A stretch of 64,000 bases of DNA from Fibrobacterota bacterium (lineage in GTDB: Bacteria; Fibrobacterota; Chitinivibrionia; Chitinivibrionales; Chitinispirillaceae). A program made the position numbers and the translations under genes. Location of the stretch: contig JAEWVR010000015.1 in assembly GCA_023459055.1 (NCBI GenBank), positions 1 to 64,000 of the forward strand. Reading direction: 5' to 3'. The first letter of the stretch is position 1, and each line of letters opens with the position of its first letter. Shown here piece by piece: positions 52,016-63,200 of the stretch. The notes beneath the pieces are model-generated. The model saw nothing but the letters and a program-made list of their open reading frames with translations, was not told the DNA's origin and ran no database searches.

Positions 52016-55000
52016 ATGATAAAAAAAATGGTATTGTTGTTTTTGTGCGTTATTATTTGTACAAATGTTAACTCACAGACCTATTATGTCGATGCTGAAA
52101 TCGGAAATGATTCATACGATGGATCATCGCCGTCTAAAGCCTGGCAAACACTTACCAAAGCAAATAGCACTTCAGTTAAAGCAGGCTCTCAGGTATTGTT
52201 GAAACGAGGGTGTGAATGGCGGGGACAAATAATTGTACCGGCTGACAACATTACCTATTCAGCTTATGGAGAAGGCAACAAACCTGTAATAAATGCATCG
52301 CGCGTAATAAACGGTTGGACCAAACATTCAGGATCAATTTACAAAGCAACTGTTCCGTTTGAGGTGAAGGCTGTTTATTGCGATGGGAAGTATCAGGAAT
52401 TAGCTCACTGGCCTGATGATGATTGGCTTCTTACAGATGAAAAATCAACCAGCAGCGACTATATTATTGACAATAACCTGTCTATTCCAGGCGGCATTAT
52501 TGGGGCGGGAATAGTGATTCGAACACAGGAGCACTGGTTGGTGAATAGCTCTGTTACTTCTTATAATGGCAATCGCGTAGGTTTTGAGATGACCAACAGC
52601 GCTGCCACACTTAATTCTCAATATTATTTTTGCAATAAGCTTTGGATGCTGAACAGCCCGGGAGAATGGTTCTACGACCAGGACAACCAAATGTTATACC
52701 TGTGGCCGGAACCAGGGGATGACCCTAATTTGAAAACAATTGAAGTTCCTGAATTCGATTATGGCATAAGTATGCAAAGTCGGAAAGGCATAACGTTAGA
52801 AAACATCGCCGTGGTGATGGCCAGACAGCATGGCGTTTTTGCGGCAGGGACAAATAGTTCGAACGTTTTTCGAAACCTCGATATCAAAAAAATTCGATTA
52901 TACGGGATTTTGATCCTCGATCAATATTTGGGATCGTTTGTCGAAAACTGCGATGTTTCGTCTTGTGGACTGAATGGAATTTTTCTAAAAAACGGGAATA
53001 AGTGTGTTGTTAAAAACAATACAATCCAAGATATTGGAATGGCAGGAAAATTCCCTGATCAAAATTCAAATGCAGGGATTAGCTTTGCCGATTTTCAGAA
53101 CTTGAATATTATCGGTAATAGAATTTCGCGGATAAGCAAAGGGGGTATTATCGGTTCATCGTCAATGGCTATTATCCGAAACAACGTGGTGGATTCGGTC
53201 ATGCTGCGCTTCAACGATAATGGAGGAATTTACCTCGTGGGGCCGAATACAAGGGGTTCGCAAATAATCGGAAATATCGTCACGAATTCCATAGGTAACC
53301 CCAGACCAGGTAGCTGGGGTGAATTCGGACAAGGAATATACCTGGATGACAGATCCAATGATGTTAAGGTAGTAGGGAATACCGTTGTTAATGCTGTACA
53401 TGGCTATTTAATCCATGACGCATTTAATAACGAGGTTTCCGGTAATGTTGCATATAATTGTCGCGCCGGAGCATATTACATTAAGGAAGACACCATTGCG
53501 GGGACTAAAAGAGGCGAGACAACTCAAAATATTATCAGGAAGAACGTTTTTGTAGGAAATATTGCGAAGCCTCTTGCAAGATTAGACGGAGGTTTGGGGC
53601 ATTTCGACTTTGGGACTTACGACCAAAACTACTTTTATAATGCAGCTTACGATTTGGTTGGAAATATATCCTCCCCCTCATTATCTGGCAACTATTCAAT
53701 AAATGAATGGCGAAATATTACCAGGCAGGATGACAATTCTGTTGATGTTAGTACATACTACCGCTATGAACCCTTTGCCATTATTAATGAAGATATTAAC
53801 CTGATTGCAAATTCAACTCTTGACTCAAATACAGGCAATTGGTCTCACTGGTCACCAGGCGGGGGCACCACCATCAGCTGGAGTAATAAAGGAGGATTGG
53901 ATGGCGGATGTATAAGAGCTGTTAACTCAGATCCTGCAGGAGCGGATGGGCGGACCATGTCCAACCGATTCAGTTTGGAACAAGGGGTGGATTACTTCCT
54001 CTCCGTCGATTTAATTGCTCCTGTTCCAACAATGGTGCAAGTGGTTGTTCGTCTGGACGAAGATAACTATGAAGCCTACGGTGTTATAAATTGCAAAGTG
54101 ACACCACAGCGAGAGACTTACAAGATGTACTTTCACTCTTCCAAGCCCGTTGACAAAGCGAGGCTTTACACACATGTTAAAGGACCTTCGGAATTTTACA
54201 TGGACAATGTGGTACTTGCGCAGGCAGAAGTAAAAGTTAACGATCTGTCTAAAGCAACAAAGCTGCTGGTAAACGATCATGCAAAAAAACAAAATTATGC
54301 GCTTGGGTCTGTTCCTTATTGCGATATAACAGGAAAGACAGTTAAAGGTTCGGTAACGCTTGACCCATATAGCTCAATGGTTCTGCTTCCATCATACAAT
54401 AACGAAGATTGCGAATGCAACAATTGGGAAACGCACGAAACAGCCCCCGGTGATTGCAAAGAGGGAGAACGTGGCGGTAATTATGGAAAATTTGTGGAAA
54501 CAGAAATCTTAGATGATTTTGTTCTAAAGGTGCAACCGAATTCAAAAAACAGTGTCATTGCATCATGGAATCCTGCATGTATCACTATCGCAAATAAAAC
54601 AGCATTCTGCCTTGCGTATAAAAAAGGAGGTATTGTAACACGGATCGACGAATGCGGTATAGATACTCTTATGTATAATCTTACTACTGCCAGAGATACT
54701 ATATCAATGGGGATTAGTAATGAAGTCGCTACCTACTATTTTACAGTGTTTGTCCTGGATACGGATAAGAAATTTACAATCGCTAATGGTAATGCCATCA
54801 CTTCGGTCGTGGTTGGGGAACCTGTTATGCCAGCTAATCCATGTATTCTTGGTGGAAGCAGTATAGATTCCGCAGCAATAGCCTTATTCTGGGAGGTCAA
54901 TACAATAAACAGTTTTGTTTTTGACAGTATCGGAGTATGGTACAGCGAATTAGGTTATCCGGTCAGAGCGTATGATTCCGGAACGGTAAAGGCTGGTGCA

Positions 55001-57271
55001 TGGAACCTGAAGACTACATCTGATACAGTCACTAATCTCAAAGCTGATAAACTCTATTATTTTTCAATTTTCGGGAGAGATACTGCCGGGAACTGGTCGA
55101 AAACATCAGATTCTGCAAAAGTGCAGATACGAACAAAAAAAACAGGTGGAGGGACAAGTGGCAGGCAGGTTATTCTCAAGGGGGGCGAACAAACCTCAAT
55201 CTTTTCGGATTCTCTGACTATTTGGGGGGAAGAGCTGCTGACTATTTCGGGCGATGAGCTTGAGAATCCATATACTGATACAGTTGACAGATGGAGTATG
55301 CCGGTTTTAAATGGGTTTATTGTAATGGGACCTTCATTTATCTTTAGAAATGGAAATCGTTCAACAAATTTGCGTGTTAATTTCGCATTAACTCCATCAG
55401 AAGCAGTTGCGCCATATTCATTGGCTGACATAAGGATCTATAGGTTTAATGTCAATACAAAAGCATGGCGTCTTGATACTGCAGGGTTAACATATAGTAT
55501 ACCTGACAACAAGATCAACTTTTCAACAAGAGATCTGAGTTATCCTTTTGCCATGATGATTGACACCATGGCCCCTTATTTAAACGCTTCGGCTAAAGAC
55601 ACCACTAAGCCGTTTCAGATTGTTCAAACAATCAATGATACATTTACAATTAGAGATAATATTGAAAATCCTTCAATAAAACTGCTTGCAGCACCAGGGG
55701 CAAATGCTTTTGCTGATATATCTCATTTTGTAACTGTACAAAAAAATGGTAATGATATCAGATGTGTAACGGTAATTCCTGCATACGTGGCTGATCCGGT
55801 ATCCGGTTTGAGAAGCATATTGACAGTAAGCGATGGAAGAAAAACAGACTCTATAAATCTTTCCCGGAAGATAATGCGTGTAGGAGCAAACTGTGATGAT
55901 ACAGTAATTTCACCCATGGAATGGACACCGCTTTCTGTTACCGGAACACCAATTAAAAATAGCCTATTCAAAGTAATGTCGCATTCACTCGGTAGGGATT
56001 CTTTTGTGTATGATGTCAAACATCAGAGAGTCGTTCGGTGGCTTCCTGATTTGTCAAATAATACTGTTAAAGATAAGTGGGTTGAGTACAGCATTGCAGA
56101 TTCATCCAGTTTCAAGTTTGATCCCGGGACAACACTCTGGATTAAGTCTGCAAAAAGTATGAAATTATCGTATGATACGGCAATAATCCCTGCGCTCATT
56201 GATACTTTCAATCTTGAACTTAAAAAAGGAGAATGGACAGATTTCTCTCTTCCGTATAATTTCGATATATATGCAGGTGATATTTTAGATGCAACAAAAA
56301 GTAATGGTACTGATATATCCGGAATTGAACTGTATGAGTGGATAAAGAGTGGAACAACGTATATCACAAAGGCTCTATATCTTCCAGGGATAAAGGAGGT
56401 ATCCGATGCCCGGACAATTCTGAAAGCCGGAGGTGCTTTTTCTGCTTATAATAATAGTGACAAAAATATAGTCATGCGGATTCCGCCTTTGTGTATACCT
56501 GTTTCTGCGATAGATAAAATTGGTTCATTGGCAAAAAATGCAACATCATTTCAGCAATGGTCTGTCAAGGTACGAGTCAATGACGAAAAAGGGGAAATGC
56601 TATCATCTTTTTATTGTGCATCTCTTCCTGAAAATGGTAAACCACGCTTTTACAAATCGTCTCCATCATTTGGAAATATAAAAGCAGGTGTTATAGACCC
56701 CAAAAGTGGAGTATTATTTGGACATGCAGCAGTTGGGAATTCTGGAAACAGAGGGGCTGCTTTTGTCATTACATGTGAAAACAGGTCGGATCATGCATCT
56801 ATTGTACATGCTGCAATTGATAAAACATCAGGACTTGCACCTGAAACTCAGGCATTACTATATTTTGGAGGAAATATTACTGCTATTAACCATAGTGACT
56901 CATATAAATTGTCAATAGCGGAAGGGCAAAGAACTACCGGATATCTAATTGTCGGAACTGAAAATTATATTTCAGGTTTCATAAAAAAAATCAATTCAGA
57001 ATTTTCATTTCGCCCTTTGACAAAAAATCATTTACTTATACTGCGATATACATTTCCGCTTGATGTTAAAATGATAACCATTTCCATATTTGATCTCAAG
57101 GGCAGAAGTGTTTACAGAAACGTATTGACTCAAGGAGTACGTGCTGGTACAGGTTTGTTTAGAGTTGACAAACGTTTTGCATCAGGATATTATATCATTC
57201 AGATGAAAATTGAAACATTAGGAATAGAGAAAACATCTGTTTTAAACCGACAGTGGGTTATGGTAAAGTAG
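52016..57271 (+). CDS. Giant secreted beta-helix protein, probably chimeric
   Basis: The ATG at 52016 (GAAG upstream) gives 1751 residues; the GTG at 52010 would add two. A signal peptide (MIKKMVLLFLCVIICTNVNS) leads into TYYVDAEIGNDSYDGSSPSKAW, typical of right-handed beta-helix polysaccharide-active proteins. Helix repeats run to about residue 580 and a CBM-like jelly roll lies at ~595-740. SVTLDPYSSMVLLPS near 785-800 looks like the natural end of such a protein. After it come a Cys-rich linker, an FN3-like domain (~930-1040), long uncharacterised beta domains, and a sorting-like tail (ITISIFDLKGRSV...SGYYIIQMK). No lyase residues can be fixed. It probably binds or cleaves an extracellular polysaccharide. 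Confidence 0.75.
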   Translation: MIKKMVLLFLCVIICTNVNSQTYYVDAEIGNDSYDGSSPSKAWQTLTKANSTSVKAGSQVLLKRGCEWRGQIIVPADNITYSAYGEGNKPVINASRVINGWTKHSGSIYKATVPFEVKAVYCDGKYQELAHWPDDDWLLTDEKSTSSDYIIDNNLSIPGGIIGAGIVIRTQEHWLVNSSVTSYNGNRVGFEMTNSAATLNSQYYFCNKLWMLNSPGEWFYDQDNQMLYLWPEPGDDPNLKTIEVPEFDYGISMQSRKGITLENIAVVMARQHGVFAAGTNSSNVFRNLDIKKIRLYGILILDQYLGSFVENCDVSSCGLNGIFLKNGNKCVVKNNTIQDIGMAGKFPDQNSNAGISFADFQNLNIIGNRISRISKGGIIGSSSMAIIRNNVVDSVMLRFNDNGGIYLVGPNTRGSQIIGNIVTNSIGNPRPGSWGEFGQGIYLDDRSNDVKVVGNTVVNAVHGYLIHDAFNNEVSGNVAYNCRAGAYYIKEDTIAGTKRGETTQNIIRKNVFVGNIAKPLARLDGGLGHFDFGTYDQNYFYNAAYDLVGNISSPSLSGNYSINEWRNITRQDDNSVDVSTYYRYEPFAIINEDINLIANSTLDSNTGNWSHWSPGGGTTISWSNKGGLDGGCIRAVNSDPAGADGRTMSNRFSLEQGVDYFLSVDLIAPVPTMVQVVVRLDEDNYEAYGVINCKVTPQRETYKMYFHSSKPVDKARLYTHVKGPSEFYMDNVVLAQAEVKVNDLSKATKLLVNDHAKKQNYALGSVPYCDITGKTVKGSVTLDPYSSMVLLPSYNNEDCECNNWETHETAPGDCKEGERGGNYGKFVETEILDDFVLKVQPNSKNSVIASWNPACITIANKTAFCLAYKKGGIVTRIDECGIDTLMYNLTTARDTISMGISNEVATYYFTVFVLDTDKKFTIANGNAITSVVVGEPVMPANPCILGGSSIDSAAIALFWEVNTINSFVFDSIGVWYSELGYPVRAYDSGTVKAGAWNLKTTSDTVTNLKADKLYYFSIFGRDTAGNWSKTSDSAKVQIRTKKTGGGTSGRQVILKGGEQTSIFSDSLTIWGEELLTISGDELENPYTDTVDRWSMPVLNGFIVMGPSFIFRNGNRSTNLRVNFALTPSEAVAPYSLADIRIYRFNVNTKAWRLDTAGLTYSIPDNKINFSTRDLSYPFAMMIDTMAPYLNASAKDTTKPFQIVQTINDTFTIRDNIENPSIKLLAAPGANAFADISHFVTVQKNGNDIRCVTVIPAYVADPVSGLRSILTVSDGRKTDSINLSRKIMRVGANCDDTVISPMEWTPLSVTGTPIKNSLFKVMSHSLGRDSFVYDVKHQRVVRWLPDLSNNTVKDKWVEYSIADSSSFKFDPGTTLWIKSAKSMKLSYDTAIIPALIDTFNLELKKGEWTDFSLPYNFDIYAGDILDATKSNGTDISGIELYEWIKSGTTYITKALYLPGIKEVSDARTILKAGGAFSAYNNSDKNIVMRIPPLCIPVSAIDKIGSLAKNATSFQQWSVKVRVNDEKGEMLSSFYCASLPENGKPRFYKSSPSFGNIKAGVIDPKSGVLFGHAAVGNSGNRGAAFVITCENRSDHASIVHAAIDKTSGLAPETQALLYFGGNITAINHSDSYKLSIAEGQRTTGYLIVGTENYISGFIKKINSEFSFRPLTKNHLLILRYTFPLDVKMITISIFDLKGRSVYRNVLTQGVRAGTGLFRVDKRFASGYYIIQMKIETLGIEKTSVLNRQWVMVK

Positions 57272-57275
57272 CATA

Positions 57276-60200
57276 CTATGAAGCTTTCACCGTTTCATTC
57301 CTATTGTATCTGTTACGTAAAGCCGTAAGTCCCGCTGAAATATTTTTTGCAGTTTCTGATAAATTCGGTTCAACAAGTATTTCATAATGATGCGCTTGTG
57401 TGTATCGTAAATCAAGAAGGTCAGATGGTATGAGATTACCCCATTCGTTTATTGAATGAAACGGAAGTTTATGGCCGTAACGATCCGGTGGTACCGGGAG
57501 TGCACTTTTTACAAAAACTACATTCGCCTTCATCTGCAGCGGTTTATAATTGACACCTGCCTGATGATTGCATGATGCAACAAGATCAAATCTGTTTTTA
57601 AATGTATTTGACAGGTCAGGCTGAGTTTTTACCTGCAATATATGTGATCGTAGACGATGGGAGAATTTTTTAATATTATACCCGGATCCGGTTGGAATCA
57701 GATTTGACAATCGTGTCAGTAATTTTTTCTTTAATGTCAATTTGCTGAAGTGAGGAATAAATGTGTCAATGAGGACTAATCCGCCAACAGAGTCACCATT
57801 TTTTAACAATCGTTGAATTATCTCATACGCAACAAGTCCGCCAAATGAGTAGCCTCCAAGATAATATGGACCTTCAGGATGTACTTTACGGATATCATTA
57901 AGAAATTCCTCTGCCATATCCTCCACCCGGTTGTGTGGAGTCATGATACCATCAACACCTCTGAACTGAAGAGCATAAAAAGGTTGATTTTTTCCAAGAA
58001 GTTTTGACAAATGAAGGAATATCATGGGATTTCCGCCAAGACCCGAGACACAGAAAAATGGTGGAAGTTCACCCTCACGGTTAAAAGGAACAACTGTGTT
58101 CCATGTGCTCTTCTTTGCAAGTGGTTCTGCAGTTTCTGGTACTGAATCTGATGATTTCACAAGCGATTGAATGTGTGTCGCTAATGTACTTATTGTACTG
58201 TACGTTGTAAGAATTGATGGCTGGAGTGTTACTTTGAAATATCGATTTACCTCATCCAACATTGAAAATGCAGAAAGTGAATCCCCGCCAAGAGCAAAGA
58301 AACTGACATTTGTTTCAATTGCAATATTGTCAAACAACCTCTTCCAGATCTCCAGAAGAATTGTTTCTTCTTTATTTGCAGGGGCAGAAAATGTTTTTTC
58401 ATGTTTGACAATATCAGAAACAGCCATACAATCAAGGTCAAACTGTTTTTCAAGATCGTTAACAAATGAGGTAATCCATAGCTGTTCTGTCAAGCATGAA
58501 TTTCCTATTGCCGTGATTTCGATACTATCGCTATTTTCGTAAAAAGATATTTCAAGATTTGCTGTCGTGCACTGGTGTGTGATATACCTGGTTGAATATT
58601 GCAGTTCTTCGGATTGCCGGTTATTATTCAAACGTACATAGCTGCATCGTGCTGCAACAAGTGAATGTGCCTTGAATTGACTGAAGCCAAGCTCCATCCT
58701 GAGATCTTCAATCCCGGCAAAGGCATTGCTATAATCGGTAAATAATGACTTATGGCAGTGATGGCACAATTCAATGAAGTTATTGCATTTTCCAGATTGA
58801 ATACGTACCGGAAGCAGGGAGTCAAATTTCCCAGTGGTTGTTGTCATAGTATAAGCACACTGAGTGGCAAATGGAACGCCTATTGTAATGTCATCAGTAC
58901 CGGTATGTCTCTGAATCTGCTTTGAAAGTCCTGCTAAAAGAACCGCAAAAACAGTTACGCAATTGTTTTTTGCAAATGCATTGATTTTATGAAAAATATC
59001 AGCATTGAATGCACGGGTAATTATGAATGAATTACTGCTGTATTGTAATGAATTCTGTTGCTTTTCATAAAAAATCGGTTTTGGTGGATAGGGAAGGGGG
59101 GGAAGTGCAAGACGGTAATGCCAGTACATTATAGAAGTCTGTCGTTGACTGATCACTTCCGGTTTCATACAGTGTTGAGAAAAATCACCATATTGATATT
59201 GTGGCAGACTGCATGGTGGATTAATCGCTGCAAAACTGAGATAAAGACTGATCAGGTCATCTTTCAAAACTGCAAGAGACCAATTGTCAATCATGCTGGA
59301 ATGAGCAACAAGAATAATTGTATGATTATTGTTCGTTGAAGAGATGATTGCGACACGGAAGAGCGGGCCATTATTAATATCAAAAATATTTTTTATTTCG
59401 TCAATTTCAGAACTGTTAATTTTTGCAGTTCGATCATCATCATTTACAGAATCAATAATACATCTGCTTACCGGAATTTGCATGTCCTGTTTAATAATGA
59501 TTTTTTTACCATTATGTGTAAAATGTGCCCTGAGAATTTCATGGATTACTGACAGTCCCTGTATTGCATTGTCAAATGCATCAGTATTTATTTTACCCTG
59601 GATATTTATAGAAATGGCAATATTGAATGCACTATTTACTTCGGGATTAGTTTGTAAAAGTTTCCAGATTTCTTCCTGCGATGGAATTGACGGTAAAACT
59701 TTTTCACGAACAGAAAAGGGATTATCAGGAAGTTTTTCAGTTTCAAAAACCGGTACCACACTATTCCCAGGATTATCAGATGTTGTAAGCCATACCGGTT
59801 GCCCATGGATATTGTAACCAATTTGTAAATTGTGTACCGGTGTACTTACTTTCGGTTTACCGGCAGGCTCCTGACTTGTATTAATTTCTTTATATTCGGG
59901 AAGATGCAGCAATTCTCTTAAATACGTTGCAAATGCTCGTACCGTCGGATATTCAATCAGAACTGCAAGCGGAAGCTGCAGATTGAATTCTTTATGAAGC
60001 TCATTAAATATCTGTACTGCAAGAAGCGAATGTCCACCAAGATCAAAATAATTGTCATCAATCGATTTGATCTCTTTTTCAATAAATCTCTCCCATATTT
60101 TTACAAGTGTTACTTCAAGTGAATCTCTTGGGGTTGTTTTTGAGATCAAATCCGCGTTTGTTGAATGATCTGATAAATCCGGTTTTGGAAGCCGCTTACG

Positions 60201-63200
60201 GTCAATTTTCCCGTTCGGAGTCAGAGGAAACTCATCGATAATTAAAAATGTTGCAGGAACCATATATGATGGAAGCTGTTTTCCAAGAAATTCACGTATT
60301 GCAGTTGTGTCAATTTTATTGCCGGGTTGCGGACGAATGTATGCTACAAGATCCTTTATTGATGATTTTTCGAATGTTGATACAATTGCCTGCGCTACAG
60401 AATGATGACGATTAAGAACTGTTCCAATCTCGTCAAGTTCAATACGGTATCCTCTTATTTTAACCTGATGGTCGGTGCGGCCAAGGAATTCAATTTTCCC
60501 GTCAGCTTTTACTCTGACAAGATCTCCGGTTCTGTAGACTCGTATTTCAGAACCATCAATATTTATATATACGAATTTTTTGTTTGTAAGATCAGGTCTC
60601 TTATGATACCCTTTTGCAAGTCCGCTTCCGCCAATGCAAAGCTCCGCGATAACGCCCCGTGGAACCTCCTGTAACGCCTCATCAAGAAAGAAAAATTGCG
60701 TATTGTCAATAGGAAAACCGATATCCGGTTCTGTATCTGCATTTGTAACCCTGCAGATTGATGACCAGATTGTAGTTTCTGTGGGTCCATACATGTTCCA
60801 CAACTCAGCACCAGTTGAAAGCAGCCTGTCTGCGAGTTCGCGGGACAAGGCTTCTCCGCCGCAGAGAATTTTAAGATTTTCTCCGTTTGTCCATCCGGAC
60901 TCAAGAAGCATTCTCCATGTAGTCGGTGTAGCCTGCATGATAGTAATTTCTGATCTCTCAAGAATTCGCCTGAGTTCAAATGCATCTGCAGCAGTGGCGT
61001 TATCGGTAAGTGTTATTTTTGCACCAGCAAGAAGCGGAAGAAAAAATTCAAGGCCGGATATGTCAAAGGAGATTGATGTAACAGAGAGAAGATTATCGCT
61101 GTTACTGATGCCGGGTCGCTTTAACATTGACAATAGGAAGTTGGTAAGTGCCTTGTGCTGGATCTCAACACCTTTTGGAGTACCTGTAGATCCTGATGTG
61201 TAAAGTATGTAGGCAATACTATCTTCATTACAGTAGTTACTATCAGAAGAATTAGTACACAAGGTAAAATCACTTACAGTATCGTCATGGGTCAGAACTT
61301 TAAATTTTTCGTTCTCAGTGAATCTCTTTCCATTCTTTAAATCTGCGACAATGTATTTAATCTCTGCATCGTTAACAATAAAATCAATCCGATCTTCCGG
61401 AAATGCAGGATCGAGAGGTATATAGGTTGCTCCTGCTCTCAGAACTCCGAGAAGAACCGGAATAATGTTTACTGAACGCGACATGTGGATTCCGACAACA
61501 GTGCCACAACTGACCCCTGCTGATAATAATCCATTACATATTTTACAGGAAAGGTTATAAAGCTCTGAATAAGTAATTTTTGTCATTCCGTCAGTTATGG
61601 CGACAGATGACCGGTAATTATTGAATGATTTATCAAATAATGAAATTAATGTTTCGTTTGAAGGAACATCGCATGTTGTAGAGTATTTTTGTTCAAGGAG
61701 TTCTTTTAATTGACTATTAGTGAATACCGGGGCTTTTGATATTGGTAACAAGGGATTTGCAATTGCTGCTTCAAGCAGTGTCTGGAACTGGCTGCGGAAT
61801 CCTTCTATTGTAGATTCGAGAAACAATTCATCACTGTATTCAAATGCGCCATGTAACGTATCATCTGAAGACCACATATACAGTGACAAGTCATACTCCG
61901 ATGAACCGCGGTCAGATTTTTCAGGTTCAAATATAACTTCTCCTGTTGTGTTGGCACTAAACAGATAATTATTGTATGAAAACATGGTCTGGAAAACATG
62001 GTTGACATTAAGATGTCTCTCCGGCTGCAATAATTCTACAAGTTTACCAAACTGGATATTCTGATGTGCAAAAACCTGCATTGTATTCTGGTATGTCTCA
62101 TTTGCAAGATTCTCAATTGTCATATCTGAATCAAATCTGATGTTAAAAGGAAGCATATTGAGAAACAGACCAATTAATGACTCAAATTCAACCCTGTTCC
62201 TTCCGGCAATCGGACAGCCGATGATAATGCGTTCCTGTCGTGCATTGCGGTGAAGCATAAGTCCATAAACACTGAGAAGTATTGAAAATGGTGTGATCTT
62301 TTTAGCTCCGGCATAAGCGGTTATTTTTCTCATAAGTTCAGGTGGGAGCGTAAAAGTAAGTAATTTTGCCGTAAATTTTAAAGTCTTAGGTCTCTGAAAA
62401 TCTGTTGGAAGTGACAAAATGGGAAGACCGGTTTTAAAATAATCTTTCCAGAATGCAACATCTGTATCATTCAGAGGACGGTCTTCAATACGGTTCATAT
62501 ACGCTGCATAATCAAAGTAATTAATTTTAAGCGGCTCAAGTACTGCATGATGCTTGTCTTGTGACAAATTATACAGGGCAGACAATTCTTTAAGAATTAT
62601 TGCCATTGACCAGCCATCGGAAATAATATGATGAATATAAAAAACAAAAATGTGTTCAGAGTTAGATACACGGTATAATCCGCATTTAAAAAGAGGACCC
62701 TGTTCGAGATCATATAAAACCGCTGCCTCATTTTTAATATGCTCTGCAGCCTGTTTTTCACTGTGAGAATTGTCTGTAGAAATGCAATTGACTGCCGATA
62801 ACGAAACTGTAATACTGTCTGATAGATTAACTGCAGGTATTCCGTTGACGTCCAAGAACGTTGAGCGTAGTGATGGATGCCGTTGAATGATTGCGTTAAC
62901 AGCATTTTCAAGGCGGGGTATATTCAGGATACCTTTAAGACGGAATGTATGCGTGAGATTAAATGCCGGCGTATGCCGGTTGAGTTGACAAAGATACCAT
63001 AGACGTTTCTGTGCGGGGGATAATGTGTTGACTTCAGTGTGTTGAATCGGTTCGTTTACAGTCTGAGATATGGAATCAGGGTTTGATCTGCCAAATTCCA
63101 GAAGGTGTTCAACCTGTTCGTTAATGGTATAGCTACCCATAAGAAAAGACATGTGAAGAATGTATGGGAGCCGTTCATTTATTCTCGCAACAACCTGCGT

